Assembly (NCBI RefSeq): GCF_016598615.1 | Contig: NZ_CP066831.1 | Coordinates: forward strand, 806,001 to 870,000 | Direction of reading: 5' to 3' | Origin: Streptomyces liliifuscus | GTDB taxonomy: Bacteria > Actinomycetota > Actinomycetes > Streptomycetales > Streptomycetaceae | Length of the DNA: 64,000 nt | In this document: positions 15,008-24,072 of the stretch, piece by piece | How positions within the stretch are numbered: position 1 is the stretch's first letter | Layout of the letters: every line of letters begins with the position of its first letter | Program-made: the position numbers and the translations under genes | The notes under the pieces: model-generated | Database searches by the model: none | Seen by the model: the letters and a program-made list of their open reading frames with translations, nothing else | Told to the model about the DNA's origin: nothing

Positions 15008-17251
15008 ATGACCACCGCCCTTCTCCCCGAGGACCCCAGACAGCTGGGCCGGCACCACCTGATAGCCCGGCTCGGCGCCGGAGGCATGGGCCAGGTCTAC
15101 CTCGCCCGCTCTCCGGGCGGCCGTCTCACCGCCATCAAGACGATCCACGAGCACCTGGCCGAGGACCCGCACTACAGGGAACGGTTCCGCCGCGAGGCCA
15201 CCGCCGCCCGCAGGGTCACCGGTGCCTACACGGCCCCTGTTCTGGACGCCGACCCCGACGCACGGCTTCCCTGGCTGGCCACCGCCTTTCTGCCCGGAGT
15301 GACCCTGCGCCGCGCCGTCGCGGCGACCGGCCCCCTGCCCTTACCGGCCGTACGCGCCCTCGCCGCCGCCCTCGCCGAGGCGCTGCGCGACATCCACGCG
15401 GCCGGCCTCGTCCACCGTGATCTGAAGCCTTCGAACATCCTGCTCACCCGGGACGGGCCCCGCGTCATCGACTTCGGCATCGCCCGCGCCCAGGACGACC
15501 GGGCCCTGACGGAGACCGGCGGGATGATCGGCACCCCCGGGTACATGTCCCCTGAGCAGATTCTCGACGGCCCGGCGGTGACCTCGGCGACGGACATCTT
15601 CGCGCTGGGCGCGGTGCTCGCGTTCGCGGCGACGGGCCGGGACGCGTTCGGCGCGGCCTCCGTGCCCGCGCTGCTCTACCGGATCGTCCACGAAGAGCCC
15701 GAACTCGATGACGTACCCGTGGAATCGGGCTTGAAGGACCTGATCGACGCCTGCCTCGACAAGTCCCCCGGCAACCGCCCCGATGCCGCCGCGATACTCC
15801 ACCGCACTGTCACATCCGCCCGGTCGGCCTGGTGGCGCGACGAACCCCTGCGTTCTCTGTTGGCCGACGCCGAGTCGACGCCGCACCCCGACCCGGAGCC
15901 GCCGCCGGCTCCCACCGTCTCGCTGCCGAGTCCGGCCCCCTCTCCCTCTCCCTACCCCTCCCGGCGGGGCGAGTTGTCCCGCCGCGCCGTCGTCGCAGTC
16001 GGCGGTGCCGGCCTCGCCGGCCTGTTCGGCTATGCGGTGGCACAGGGCGGCGGCAACGCCCAGGACGAGGATCCGGACGCCTGGAAGGTGACCGGGGGAA
16101 CGGCCGCCTCCGGCGCGATCCGCTGGCGGCTGAGCGCGGGCGCCGGCCGGGTGGACGCCCTGCTCGCCACGTCGGCCGGGCTCGTCCTGCACGGGCTCGA
16201 AGGAACAGTCGCCAGCTCCGGGGCGACGCAGCTGCGTACCGCCTCGACGGGCCGTCGGCGCTGGGTGTCCGAGACCTCTGACGATGTCCCGGACGACTGG
16301 GGCGTCACCGACGACGGGCTGCTCCTCGCGGGCGGCATCCTCACCCCCACCACCATCAGCACAGGCAAGATCCTTTCCAAGGCGGCGACGCCGGACCCCA
16401 CCCAGCAGTGGTACGCACTCGCCGGCACCGTCATGGTCATCCGCGACGTGAACGTGCTGCGAGCCGTCTCGCTCACCTCCGGCACCGAACTGTGGCGCCG
16501 CGAAGAGCGTTCCGAGTGGCGCCGACCCGCCGTCGTCGGCGACGCACTCCTGCTCACCGACGAGTTCGCCCGTCCGACCTGCGTGGGCGCGAGGGAGGGC
16601 GAAGAGCTGTGGGCCTACGGGGAGTTGGGCAAGGACGACACGGTGACGGCCGTGGGCGCACTGCCCCCGGACCGGTTCGCGCTGCTCACCGAGAAGGGCA
16701 TGCTGCATATCGTCGACGCCCGCAGCGGGGACCGGGTGACCGCCCGCGCTCTCAAGACCGGCATCGCACGCGGTGCCACCGCTCTCGCCCGCGCAGGCGA
16801 CGCCGGCCTCCTCCTGACCGGCTCCACCCTGCACGGCTTCGGCCTCGACGACGCACGCCTGAACTGGAGCACGCCCGCGCTCGGCCTCGACGCCTGCTGG
16901 CCCCGGCGCCCCGGCGGCGTCCACGTCCCCGTCGTCGCGGGCGGACTGCTGCTGCACTGGAAAGACGGCCGTACGCTCGCCGCTCTCGATCCGCGCACCG
17001 GTCGATCGCGCGGCCGGGCAAAGCAGTTCGAGGGCAACGGGCCCGCCCAGTGCCCGCCCGCCGTCGCACCTGACGGCACCGCGGTCTACGCGGCAGCGGG
17101 CCGAGCCTGCGCGGCGCTGCGGACGACCGCGAAGGGCCTGACCGAAACACACACCCGCACAGCCCCCGCTCCCGTCACCGCCCTCGCGGCCGACACCCGC
17201 GGCTGGTATGCCTGCGCAGGCCGCAAGACCGTGATGGCGGTCAACGGATAG
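15008..17251 (+). CDS. Transmembrane Ser/Thr protein kinase with PQQ-type propeller, tandem paralogue
   Basis: 747 aa. Same architecture as the preceding kinase and clearly a paralogue. Gly-rich loop GAGGMG (23-28), Lys44, HRD Asp138 and DFG 155-157; the usual APE is SPE (181-183). A proline- and serine-rich linker (about 285-318) precedes SRRAV (324-328) and one hydrophobic segment (about 327-346). The C-terminal half is a propeller with blades such as AVSLTSGTELWRR and AALDPRTGRSRG. ATG 15008 has AGGAGG 7 nt upstream. The gap after the first kinase is 100 bp with no obvious terminator, so cotranscription is likely. Confidence 0.92.
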   Translation: MTTALLPEDPRQLGRHHLIARLGAGGMGQVYLARSPGGRLTAIKTIHEHLAEDPHYRERFRREATAARRVTGAYTAPVLDADPDARLPWLATAFLPGVTLRRAVAATGPLPLPAVRALAAALAEALRDIHAAGLVHRDLKPSNILLTRDGPRVIDFGIARAQDDRALTETGGMIGTPGYMSPEQILDGPAVTSATDIFALGAVLAFAATGRDAFGAASVPALLYRIVHEEPELDDVPVESGLKDLIDACLDKSPGNRPDAAAILHRTVTSARSAWWRDEPLRSLLADAESTPHPDPEPPPAPTVSLPSPAPSPSPYPSRRGELSRRAVVAVGGAGLAGLFGYAVAQGGGNAQDEDPDAWKVTGGTAASGAIRWRLSAGAGRVDALLATSAGLVLHGLEGTVASSGATQLRTASTGRRRWVSETSDDVPDDWGVTDDGLLLAGGILTPTTISTGKILSKAATPDPTQQWYALAGTVMVIRDVNVLRAVSLTSGTELWRREERSEWRRPAVVGDALLLTDEFARPTCVGAREGEELWAYGELGKDDTVTAVGALPPDRFALLTEKGMLHIVDARSGDRVTARALKTGIARGATALARAGDAGLLLTGSTLHGFGLDDARLNWSTPALGLDACWPRRPGGVHVPVVAGGLLLHWKDGRTLAALDPRTGRSRGRAKQFEGNGPAQCPPAVAPDGTAVYAAAGRACAALRTTAKGLTETHTRTAPAPVTALAADTRGWYACAGRKTVMAVNG

Positions 17252-17444
17252 CCCTCGGCAACCGGCCGCGCGACACCCTCGACGGGGTTCAGTGCGTACT
17301 CGTACGTCAAAGGGCCCCGCGCGGCCATCGAGACATCGTCGTCCGGCCCTCGTCTCGGCCCGCGTCTCGGCCTGCGCCCTCTTCGGCTCGCGCCCTCTTC
17401 GCCTCGGACGGCTGTCGCCTCTGCCCGGCCCGCACGAAGGTTGG

Positions 17445-17462
17445 TAATGGGATCCATTTTCA
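17445..17462. promoter_or_regulatory. Zur-type box before rpmF2-COG0523 operon
   Basis: On the minus strand this reads TGAAAATGGATCCCATTA, resembling the actinobacterial Zur box (TGAAAATG centre with an inverted ATT half). It abuts a CATATAG -10-like sequence, so bound Zur would block the promoter. Its place before a cysteine-free L32 and a COG0523 GTPase strongly supports zinc control. The remaining gap from 17252 is a low-complexity stretch with CTCGG repeats. Confidence 0.7.
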
Positions 17463-17501
17463 TATAGCGTCGGTCCTGCTCGCCCACCAAGGAGGACCGA
17501 C

Positions 17502-17672
17502 ATGGCCGTTCCCAAGCGGAAGATGTCCCGCAGCAACACCCGTCACCGCCGCGCCCAGTGGAAGGCGGCCACCTCGCAGCTCGTGCCGGTCACGGTCGAC
17601 GGGGTCGCCCGACTCGTGCCCCAGCGGCTGGTCAAGGCGTACGAGCGCGGGCTGCTGCGCCCCGAGGGCTGA
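17502..17672 (+). CDS. rpmF: 50S ribosomal protein L32, zinc-independent (C-minus) paralogue
   Basis: 56 aa, beginning [20 protein letters not shown], the conserved L32 N-terminus. The usual two CxxC zinc-ribbon pairs are absent: there is no cysteine at all. This is the C-minus form, which in bacteria replaces the zinc-containing L32 under zinc limitation and so frees zinc. AGGAGG is well placed upstream (GGAGG 17491-17495). The start of the next gene lies 6 nt after the stop, so both share the Zur-box promoter. Because it is a paralogue, a main rpmF should exist elsewhere in the genome. Confidence 0.93.
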   Translation: MAVPKRKMSRSNTRHRRAQWKAATSQLVPVTVDGVARLVPQRLVKAYERGLLRPEG

Positions 17673-17678
17673 CCGGGC

Positions 17679-18851
17679 ATGAGGTTCGACCGACTGCCCG
17701 TGACCGTCCTGTCCGGATTCCTCGGCGCGGGCAAGACCACCCTGCTCAACCACGTCCTGGGAAACCGCGAAGGCCTGCGCGTCGCGGTCATCGTCAACGA
17801 CATGAGCGAGATCAACATCGACGCCGCCCTGGTGCGCGGCGGTGAAGCCGCCCTGTCGCGGACCGAGGAACGTCTGGTCGAGATGACCAACGGCTGCATC
17901 TGCTGCACCCTGCGCGACGACCTGCTGGAGGAGATCGACCGGCTGGCCCGCGAGGGCCGCTTCGACTACCTCCTCATCGAGTCCAGCGGCATCTCGGAAC
18001 CGATGCCGGTCGCCGCCACGTTCGCCTTCGCCCGCGATGACGGCGCCACCCTCGGCGATCTCGCTCGCCTCGACACGATGGTCACAGTCGTCGACGCGGC
18101 GAACTTCCTGCCCGAACTGACCAAGGGCGACGAACTCGTCGAACGGGGCCTGGACCAGTACGAGGACGACGAACGTACGGTCAGCGACCTGCTGATGGAC
18201 CAGATCGAGTTCGCCGACGTCATCGTGCTCAACAAGCTCGATCTCGTCGACGAGGATGCCGCGGCCCGGCTCGGGGCAACGCTCAGCCGCCTCAACCCCG
18301 TTGCCCGGATCGTCCCCGCCGTCCACGGCCGGGTCGAGCTCGGCGCGGTGCTCGGCACCCGACTGTTCGACCTCGAGCGCGCCCAGCAGGCACCGGGCTG
18401 GGTCATGGAGCTCAACGGCGACCATGTCCCCGAGACCGAGGAGTACGGCATCTCCTCGACCGTCTTCCGCTCCGAAGAGCCGTTCCACCCGGGCCGGTTG
18501 TGGTCCTTCGTCACCGGAGAACTCGACGGTGGCGCCTTCGGGCAGATCCTGCGCTCCAAAGGCTTCTTCACCCTCGCGAGCCGCCCGTATGTGACGGGCC
18601 TGTGGTCGCAGGCCGGCTCCGTGGCCCGCTTCGAGCCCTCCGCCGCCCGCGACACCGACGGGCCGGGCAGCCAGGAACTCGTCTTCATCGGCACGCACCT
18701 GCACGCCGAAGCTCTCCACACCGCGCTGACGGACTGCCTCATGACCGACGGCGAGAGCCTGCCTTCCGTCGACCCGTTCCCCGCCTGGGACACCTACGGC
18801 ATCGACGACACCTGCGAGCACGAGCACCCCGAACTCGTGGCCGGGGCCTGA
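17679..18851 (+). CDS. COG0523/CobW-family GTPase, probable zinc metallochaperone
   Basis: 390 aa. G3E GTPase: P-loop GFLGAGKT (13-20), metal-binding CICC in [13 protein letters not shown] (about 71-78), ESSGISEP switch and NKLD (about 187-190). The C-terminal CobW_C domain is present (from about 245). The tail ends with [11 protein letters not shown], a possible metal-binding cluster. Members next to C-minus ribosomal proteins under Zur control deliver zinc to client enzymes during starvation. The gene starts 6 nt after rpmF and is followed by a strong hairpin. Confidence 0.92.
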   Translation: MRFDRLPVTVLSGFLGAGKTTLLNHVLGNREGLRVAVIVNDMSEINIDAALVRGGEAALSRTEERLVEMTNGCICCTLRDDLLEEIDRLAREGRFDYLLIESSGISEPMPVAATFAFARDDGATLGDLARLDTMVTVVDAANFLPELTKGDELVERGLDQYEDDERTVSDLLMDQIEFADVIVLNKLDLVDEDAAARLGATLSRLNPVARIVPAVHGRVELGAVLGTRLFDLERAQQAPGWVMELNGDHVPETEEYGISSTVFRSEEPFHPGRLWSFVTGELDGGAFGQILRSKGFFTLASRPYVTGLWSQAGSVARFEPSAARDTDGPGSQELVFIGTHLHAEALHTALTDCLMTDGESLPSVDPFPAWDTYGIDDTCEHEHPELVAGA

Positions 18852-18855
18852 GAAC

Positions 18856-18900
18856 TCCGGGTCGGGCGGTGGACGCAGCCACGGCACTGCCCGACCCGGA
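18856..18900 (+). terminator. Hairpin after the COG0523 GTPase
   Basis: TCCGGGTCGGGC (18856-18867) pairs perfectly with GCCCGACCCGGA (18889-18900) across 21 nt. It starts 5 nt after the stop codon and closes the rpmF operon. Confidence 0.75.
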
Positions 18901-19039
18901 ACGGACACCGAACCGGAACCCCTCGCCCATCCCGCTGGACTGCCGCGGGGCGAGGAGTACCGACTCGGCCGTTTCCGCACTGTGGCCTAGGACTTGCGCC
19001 CGATGTGCGTCGCAGGCGGGATGTCTAGGGTCGACATCC

Positions 19040-19501
19040 ATGCAAGCTACAGAGATCACGCGTCGCAATGCGGCGGAGCGCAGGCGCGACACCTTGGCCC
19101 GGCTGGGCGCGGAGCGCGACGTGTGGGTGTCGACGGCTCACCCCGATCATGGTCCGCATCAGGTGCCGTTGTGGTTCTTGTGGGACGGGCGCGCGGTATG
19201 GATGTGTACCGGTGCGGCCTCCGCGACCGCGCGCAACGTACGCGAGGAGCCGCGCATACGTCTGTCGCTGCCGGATACCTTCGACGTGGTGCTGCTGCAG
19301 GGAGAGGTGGAGGCGTATCCCGCAGGGGATGTACCGACGGATGCTGCCGACGCCTTCACGGCCAAGTTCGGCTGGGATCCGCGGACGGAACAGGGGTCCT
19401 TCCTCTACCTGCGCGTCGAGCCGACGACGGTACGCGCCTGGCGCGGAGAGCCAGAGCTTCGCGGCAGGGTCATCATGCGCGATGGGGCGTGGCTCGGGTA
19501 G
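19040..19501 (+). CDS. Pyridoxamine 5'-phosphate oxidase-like split-barrel protein (F420-type PPOX)
   Basis: 153 aa. Split beta-barrel flavin/F420-binding family: RRDTLARLGAERDVWVSTAH, QVPLWFLWDGRAVWMCTG, then ARNVREEPRIRLSLPD, and a C-terminal strand pair ending TTVRAWRGEPELRGRVIM. Such proteins use FMN or F420; the short form here resembles F420-dependent TIGR03618-like members. A TAGGGT -10-like box (19025-19030) ends 9 nt before ATG 19040, so the transcript may be leaderless. It is unlinked to its neighbours. The exact substrate cannot be stated. Confidence 0.85.
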   Translation: MQATEITRRNAAERRRDTLARLGAERDVWVSTAHPDHGPHQVPLWFLWDGRAVWMCTGAASATARNVREEPRIRLSLPDTFDVVLLQGEVEAYPAGDVPTDAADAFTAKFGWDPRTEQGSFLYLRVEPTTVRAWRGEPELRGRVIMRDGAWLG

Positions 19502-19513
19502 CGCCGAGTGCCA

Positions 19514-19681
19514 TCACCGTCGGCGCAGCCGAGAGCGCTGGTGCAGCAGATACAGGTCGAGGTACTCCAGGCCCAGTTTCTCCAGGCTCGTGTCGAAGGC
19601 ACGCAGCGCGGAGTCGTAGCCGCAGTCGATCAGTCGGTAGCCGTCCCGGAGGGCGGTCTCGACCGCCGCGGCGGGGTGTGA
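19514..19681 (-). pseudogene. Aldo/keto reductase remnant with internal deletion
   Basis: Minus-strand translation gives [20 protein letters not shown] followed by [20 protein letters not shown] and [12 protein letters not shown] before a stop. The first part is the AKR strand that normally continues into the catalytic Asp/Tyr segment. The second is the helix after the catalytic Lys. In intact family members about 45 residues separate RLID and GYDS, so they have been deleted in frame. The N-terminus and everything after LLHQ are missing too. It lies directly downstream of the alcohol dehydrogenase stop on the same strand. Confidence 0.75.
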
Positions 19682-19699
19682 CGGTGTGACGAGCGCGGA

Positions 19700-20734
19700 T
19701 CAGGATCGGACCATCACCTTCAGTGCTTCGCGGTCGGCCATCGCGCGGTAGCCGTCGGGGATGTCGTCCAGGCCGACGGTGCGGTCGAAGACGCGGCCGG
19801 GTTCGATGCGGCCTTCCAGGACGTCGGGGAGGAGTTCCTCGATGTAGGCGCGGGCCGGGGCGACCCCGCCGGTGAGGGTGAGGTTCCTCATGAACTCCGG
19901 GAAGCCGAGAGGGACTTCGGGGTACTGGGGTGCGCCGACGCGGCTGATGGTGCCGCCCGCGCGGACCGCGCCGACCGACATGTGCAGGGCGGGCAGTGTG
20001 CCGACGCATTCCAGAACGGTGTGCGTGCCGTCGCCGCCGGTCAGTTCCCGTACGCGCTCGATGCCCTCCTCGCCGCGCTCCGCGACGACGTCGGTGGCAC
20101 CGAAGTCGCGACCCAGGTCGGTGCGGCCCTTGTGCCGGCCCATCAGGATGATCCGCTCCGCACCGAGCCGCTTCGCGGCCAGCACGGCGGACAGGCCGAC
20201 CGCTCCGTCGCCGACGACCGTGACCGTCGTACGCGGGCCGACCCCGGCGGTGACCGCACAGTGGTGGCCGGTGCAGAACACGTCGGACAGGGTGAGCAGG
20301 GACGGCAGCAGGGCCGAGTCCTCGGCCACCGGCAGCTTGACCAGCGTGCCCTGCGCCTGCGGGACGCGTACCGCCTCGCCCTGACCGCCGTCGATGCCCT
20401 CACGCCCCCAGGTACCACCGTGCCGGCAGGACGTCTGCAGGCCCTCGGCGCAGAAGTCGCAGGTGTTGTCGGACCAGACGAAGGGAGCGACGACCAGATC
20501 ACCCCGCTTGAGCCCGGACACCTCCGCGCCGGTGTCCTCGACCACGCCCAGGAACTCATGACCCATCCGCTGCCCCTGCTCTGTGACGGGCAGCGAGCCA
20601 TAGGGCCACAGGTCACTGCCACAGACACAGGAACGCAGGACGCGTACCACCGCGTCGGTGGGCCGCTGGATCTTCGGGTCCGGGACGTCCTCGACCCGGA
20701 CGTCCCCCGCTCCGTACATGAGTGTTGCTCGCAT
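19700..20734 (-). CDS. Zinc-dependent alcohol dehydrogenase (MDR family)
   Basis: 344 aa. Medium-chain dehydrogenase: catalytic zinc ligands in SCVCGSDLWPY (Cys about 36-38) and GHEFLGVVE (His about 58), cofactor motif VVGDGAVGLSAVLAAKRLG (about 168-186). The structural-zinc lobe is incomplete: NTCDFCAEGLQTSC holds three cysteines instead of four. It oxidises alcohols or reduces aldehydes with NAD(P)(H). ATG 20734 has AAGGAAAG upstream; the frame is open to 20947 but those codons are not typical. Promoter block A lies 235 bp upstream, oriented toward this gene. The AKR remnant follows it. Confidence 0.9.
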   Translation of the reverse strand: MRATLMYGAGDVRVEDVPDPKIQRPTDAVVRVLRSCVCGSDLWPYGSLPVTEQGQRMGHEFLGVVEDTGAEVSGLKRGDLVVAPFVWSDNTCDFCAEGLQTSCRHGGTWGREGIDGGQGEAVRVPQAQGTLVKLPVAEDSALLPSLLTLSDVFCTGHHCAVTAGVGPRTTVTVVGDGAVGLSAVLAAKRLGAERIILMGRHKGRTDLGRDFGATDVVAERGEEGIERVRELTGGDGTHTVLECVGTLPALHMSVGAVRAGGTISRVGAPQYPEVPLGFPEFMRNLTLTGGVAPARAYIEELLPDVLEGRIEPGRVFDRTVGLDDIPDGYRAMADREALKVMVRS

Positions 20735-20968
20735 GAGGCTGCTTTCCTTGTGCTGGATACGAATTGACGGGCCGTCCTCGCCCTGAGGCATCACTCGGTT
20801 GACGCGCGGCGCGTCCTGCTGGAAACGAGGAAGGACCGATTCGTCCTCCACGATGTCATCGAGGTCCTCGAACCGCTCGATCGCGCTCATGGTGCTCGGC
20901 CACCCGGCGTACATGGCCCTCGGGGACGCGGGTCCCGGCACAGTCAACAGTTCCTCGCACCCGCTCTA

Positions 20969-21024
20969 CGTGCCAGACCGCGCTGTGCCGGGGAACCCCG
21001 TTCCAGGGCATGACAGGGCCCCCC
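20969..21024 (-). promoter_or_regulatory. Conserved promoter block, copy A (toward the alcohol dehydrogenase)
   Basis: Read on the minus strand it starts GGGGGGCCCTGTCATG, continues through CCCTGGAACGGGGTTCCCC and ends GGCACAGCGCGGTCTGGCAC. It aligns column by column with copies B, C and D. It lies 45 bp upstream of the plus-strand MmyB-like regulator at 21069 and 235 bp upstream of the alcohol dehydrogenase. The remainder of the 20735-21068 gap shows no gene. Confidence 0.6.
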
Positions 21025-21068
21025 ACGCGTCTACCGACGGGTCACCTTTCCCCCGCACACTCGAAGGC

Positions 21069-21983
21069 ATGACACGTGAGCAGCCCACCGGCGGGGACAC
21101 CGAGCTGGGGCGCTTCCTGCGCGCCCGCCGGGGCCGGATCACCCCCGCCGAGGCCGGTCTCACGGTCGGCCCGGGACTGCGCCGCACGCCCGGTCTGCGC
21201 CGTGAGGAACTGGCCACCCTCGCCGGCATCAGCATCGACTACTGCACCCGCCTGGAACGCGGCAAGGAGACCAGGCCCAGCCCGTCCGTCGTCGACGCCC
21301 TGGCTCATGCCCTGCGCCTGGAGGAGGACGAACACGAGCATCTGCGCAGCCTCGTCGCCCTCGCCGCCCGCACCACGCCGGAACCTCCGGCGCCGCCCAG
21401 CCGGACCATACGGCCGGGCATGAAGCTGCTGCTGGAGACCTTGCGGCCGAACCCCACGCATGTGGTCAGCCGTACCAACGACCTGCTCGCGGCCAACCCC
21501 AGCGGGCTGAAACTGCTGACCGGGATCGAGGAGTGGCCGACCAGGCAGCGCAACATCGCCCGCTACGTCTTCCTCCACCCCGCCGCCCGCAGCCTCTTCC
21601 ACGACTGGGCCACCCAGGTCCGCGGCTGCGTCGCCCGTCTGCGCGCCCTGGCCGGCACCGACCCCGATGCCCCGGACCTGACCCGGCTCGCCGGGGAACT
21701 CCTGCTGAAGAGCCCGGAGTTCGCCCGCCTGTGGGAGCGCTACGACATCAAGGGCCACTCCCACGGCCGCAAGACCTTCCATCACCCTGACGTCGGCGAC
21801 CTCACCCTCGGCTACCAGTCCATGGAACTGGAAGGCACGCCGGGCCACCGGCTCATCACGTACTACGCCGAGCCCGGCACCGCCGACCACGACGCCCTCG
21901 TCCTTCTCGACCTGCTCGGCTCCCAGTCGGCGCCGCACGCACCGACCGCGCCCCAGGACGAACCCACGTCGCCGTCGGCCTGA
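21069..21983 (+). CDS. MmyB-like XRE family transcriptional regulator 1
   Basis: 304 aa. N-terminal XRE helix-turn-helix (about 10-80) with the family signature GLRRTPGLRREELATLAGIS and the CTRLERGKETRPSPSVVDAL recognition part. The MmyB-like ligand-binding domain follows (about 105-290), with VSRTNDLLAANPSGLKLLTG, QRNIARYVFLHPAARSLF and the end segment TPGHRLITYYAEPGTADHDA. Such domains are thought to bind a fatty-acid-like ligand. The family is commonly divergent from an oxidoreductase gene, here the alcohol dehydrogenase. Its upstream region contains block A. It is about as long as the paralogue at 22037. Confidence 0.9.
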   Translation: MTREQPTGGDTELGRFLRARRGRITPAEAGLTVGPGLRRTPGLRREELATLAGISIDYCTRLERGKETRPSPSVVDALAHALRLEEDEHEHLRSLVALAARTTPEPPAPPSRTIRPGMKLLLETLRPNPTHVVSRTNDLLAANPSGLKLLTGIEEWPTRQRNIARYVFLHPAARSLFHDWATQVRGCVARLRALAGTDPDAPDLTRLAGELLLKSPEFARLWERYDIKGHSHGRKTFHHPDVGDLTLGYQSMELEGTPGHRLITYYAEPGTADHDALVLLDLLGSQSAPHAPTAPQDEPTSPSA

Positions 21984-22036
21984 CCCACCGCGCCCCACCG
22001 TCCCTGGCAAGGCGCCGGGCAGGCAGTCGGCGCTCG

Positions 22037-22954
22037 TCAGGACTGTGGGCGTCGTTGCTGTTCAGCCCGCGTACTGACATTCCCGGCGGACTGGGGGACG
22101 CTCGCGTCGAGCAGGAGCATGGCGTCGTGGTCCGGGGTCCCCGGTTCGGCGATGTAGACACCCAGGCGCTGGCCGGGGGTCCCTTCGATGTGCATGCTCT
22201 GGCCGCTGAGCGTGAGGATGCCGACCTCGGGGTGATGGAAGGTCTTCTCGATCTTCTTGCGCCCAGTGACGTCGTAGCGCTCCCACAGCCTGGCGAAGTC
22301 AGGGCTCTTCAGCAGGAGCTCACCCACCAGGCCGGTGAGGTCGGGGGCGTCCGGGTCGGTGCCGGCAAGAGCGCGGAGCCGGGCGACGCAGCCGCGGACC
22401 TGGTGGTCCCAGTCGGGGAAGAGGGTGCGCGCGGTGGGGTGGAGGAACAGGTAGCGGGCGAGGTTGCGCTGAGTGGCGGGCCAGTCGGCCAGGCCCGCGT
22501 ACAGGGCGAGACCGCCCGGATTCCAGGCGAGCAGGTCCATGCTGCGGCTGATGACGTAGGCGGGACCCGGCCGCATGGTCTCCAGGGTCAGTTTCAGATG
22601 CGGGCGCACGGTCCGGCTGGGCGGCGGCGCGGGCTCGGGGGCGTACCGGGCGGCCCGGGCGGCGAGCTCGCGCAGGTGCTGGTGCCCGGCGTCGTCGAGA
22701 CGCAGGGCACGGGCCAGGGCGTCCAGCACCGAGGGGCTGGGGCGGGTCTCCTTGCCGCGCTCCAGGCGTACGTAGTAGTCGATGCTGATGCCGGCGAGTG
22801 TGGCCAGTTCCTCGCGGCGCAGGCCAGGGGTGCGGCGCAGGCCCGTGCCCACGGTGAGACCGACCTGCTCAGGGCTGGTCTGGGTGCGGCGCGCGTGCAG
22901 GAACCGGCCCAGTTCCATGTCGGCGCTCCTGCTGGTGCTTCGCTCCGATGCCAT
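22037..22954 (-). CDS. MmyB-like XRE family transcriptional regulator 2
   Basis: 305 aa. Close paralogue of regulator 1: TGLRRTPGLRREELATLAGI and YVRLERGKETRPSPSVLDAL in the DNA-binding part, then SRSMDLLAWNPGGLALYAGL, QRNLARYLFLHPTARTLF and EGTPGQRLGVYIAEPGTPDH in the ligand domain. ATG 22954 is the first codon giving a normal N-terminus (MASERSTSRSADMELGRF); GTG/ATG alternatives reach 23011. It converges with regulator 1 and diverges from the AKR at 23221. Promoter block B lies between the two divergent starts, 43 bp upstream of this gene. Confidence 0.9.
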   Translation of the reverse strand: MASERSTSRSADMELGRFLHARRTQTSPEQVGLTVGTGLRRTPGLRREELATLAGISIDYYVRLERGKETRPSPSVLDALARALRLDDAGHQHLRELAARAARYAPEPAPPPSRTVRPHLKLTLETMRPGPAYVISRSMDLLAWNPGGLALYAGLADWPATQRNLARYLFLHPTARTLFPDWDHQVRGCVARLRALAGTDPDAPDLTGLVGELLLKSPDFARLWERYDVTGRKKIEKTFHHPEVGILTLSGQSMHIEGTPGQRLGVYIAEPGTPDHDAMLLLDASVPQSAGNVSTRAEQQRRPQS

Positions 22955-22996
22955 ATCGACAGTCTCACACCGCGCTGACCTGCGTGGGAGGCGTGT

Positions 22997-23053
22997 GGGG
23001 GGCCCTGTCACACCCCTGAATGCCGCTCCCCTGTACGGCCCGGCCTGCCACAG
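22997..23053 (+). promoter_or_regulatory. Conserved promoter block, copy B (toward an AKR)
   Basis: Starts GGGGGGCCCTGTCACAC, continues CCCTGAATGCCGCTCCCC and ends CCCGGCCTGCCACAG. It lies 168 bp upstream of the AKR start and 43 bp upstream of the divergent regulator 2. The matching outer parts (GGGGGGCCCTGTCA and CGGCCTGCCACA) are the best conserved segments among the copies. Confidence 0.6.
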
Positions 23054-23220
23054 CGGACAAAAAGGCGCGAGGCTCGTGTTCCGTCAGCTCGGCTTTTCCC
23101 AGTGCAGGAGATCGTCCCTTGTGCACGTCCGCCCCAGACGCGGGCCTGTGCCCGCGCCTGCTGGAGCGCTGACCGTTCACCTGTCCCGCCCCGCATCGCC
23201 CCGTACAGAGAGAAAATCCC

Positions 23221-24072
23221 ATGCAGACCGTCACCCTCAACAACGGCGTCGAGATGCCGATCCTCGGCTTCGGCGTCTACCAGATCCCGCCGGAACAGAC
23301 CGAGCAGGCCGTCACCGACGCCCTCGCGGCCGGCTACCGGCTGCTCGACACGGCCGCCGCGTACCAGAACGAGGAGGCCGTCGGCCGGGCCATCAAGAAC
23401 AGCGGCATCCCGCGCGCAGAACTGTTCGTCACCACCAAGCTGTGGGTCCAGGACGCGCCCGCCGAGGAGAACACCAAGAGCGCCTTCGAGACCTCCCTGA
23501 CCAAGCTCGGCCTGGACTACCTCGACCTGTACCTGATGCACCAGCCCTACGGCGACGTGTACGGCCAGTGGCGTGCCATGGAGGACCTGAACCGGGAGGG
23601 CCGCGCCAAGGCGATCGGCGTCGCCAACTTCTACCCCGACCGGCTCCTCGACCTCGTCATCAACAACGAGGTCACCCCGGCGGTCAACCAGATCGAGACC
23701 CACCCGTTCTTCCAGCGCACCACCGACCAGGAGCTCATGCGCGAGCACGGCGTGCAGATCCAGTCATGGGGCGGCTTCGCCGAAGGCAAGAACGACATCT
23801 TCACCCACCCGGTCCTGAGCGGTATCGGCGAGAAGCACGGCAAGTCCGTGGCGCAGGTCGTGCTCCGCTGGCTGACCCAGCGCGGTGTCGTCGCGATCCC
23901 CAAGTCGGTCCGCGCCGAGCGCATGGCGGAGAACATCGACATCTTCGACTTCGAGCTCACCGACGACCAGCTGGCGGCCGTCGCCACCCTGGACACCGGA
24001 GGGACACTCTTCTTCGACCACCACGCACCGGACATGGTCAGCTGGCTCAGCGCGCGGCGTCTGGACGGCTGA
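23221..24072 (+). CDS. Aldo/keto reductase (2,5-diketo-D-gluconate reductase-like)
   Basis: 283 aa. Complete catalytic tetrad of the AKR fold: Asp and Tyr in [12 protein letters not shown] (about 43-51), Lys in VTTKLWVQD (about 74) and His in LYLMHQPYG (about 105). The cofactor end is [20 protein letters not shown]. It reduces carbonyls with NADPH. It starts with the standard [23 protein letters not shown] 23221 follows AGAGAGAAAA, a weak Shine-Dalgarno. It is divergent from regulator 2 across block B, which suggests direct control. The AKR remnant at 19514 is from the same family. Confidence 0.93.
   Translation: MQTVTLNNGVEMPILGFGVYQIPPEQTEQAVTDALAAGYRLLDTAAAYQNEEAVGRAIKNSGIPRAELFVTTKLWVQDAPAEENTKSAFETSLTKLGLDYLDLYLMHQPYGDVYGQWRAMEDLNREGRAKAIGVANFYPDRLLDLVINNEVTPAVNQIETHPFFQRTTDQELMREHGVQIQSWGGFAEGKNDIFTHPVLSGIGEKHGKSVAQVVLRWLTQRGVVAIPKSVRAERMAENIDIFDFELTDDQLAAVATLDTGGTLFFDHHAPDMVSWLSARRLDG

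Noticed and set aside
17330..17410. CTCGGCCCGCGTCTCGGCC repeats as a CRISPR-like or attachment site
   Set aside because: Copies are short, irregular and without spacers; they look like simple sequence slippage.
19473..20009. Arg/Pro-rich minus-strand open frame of 178 codons
   Set aside because: It is an alternative frame of the alcohol dehydrogenase and the AKR remnant with shadow-like composition.
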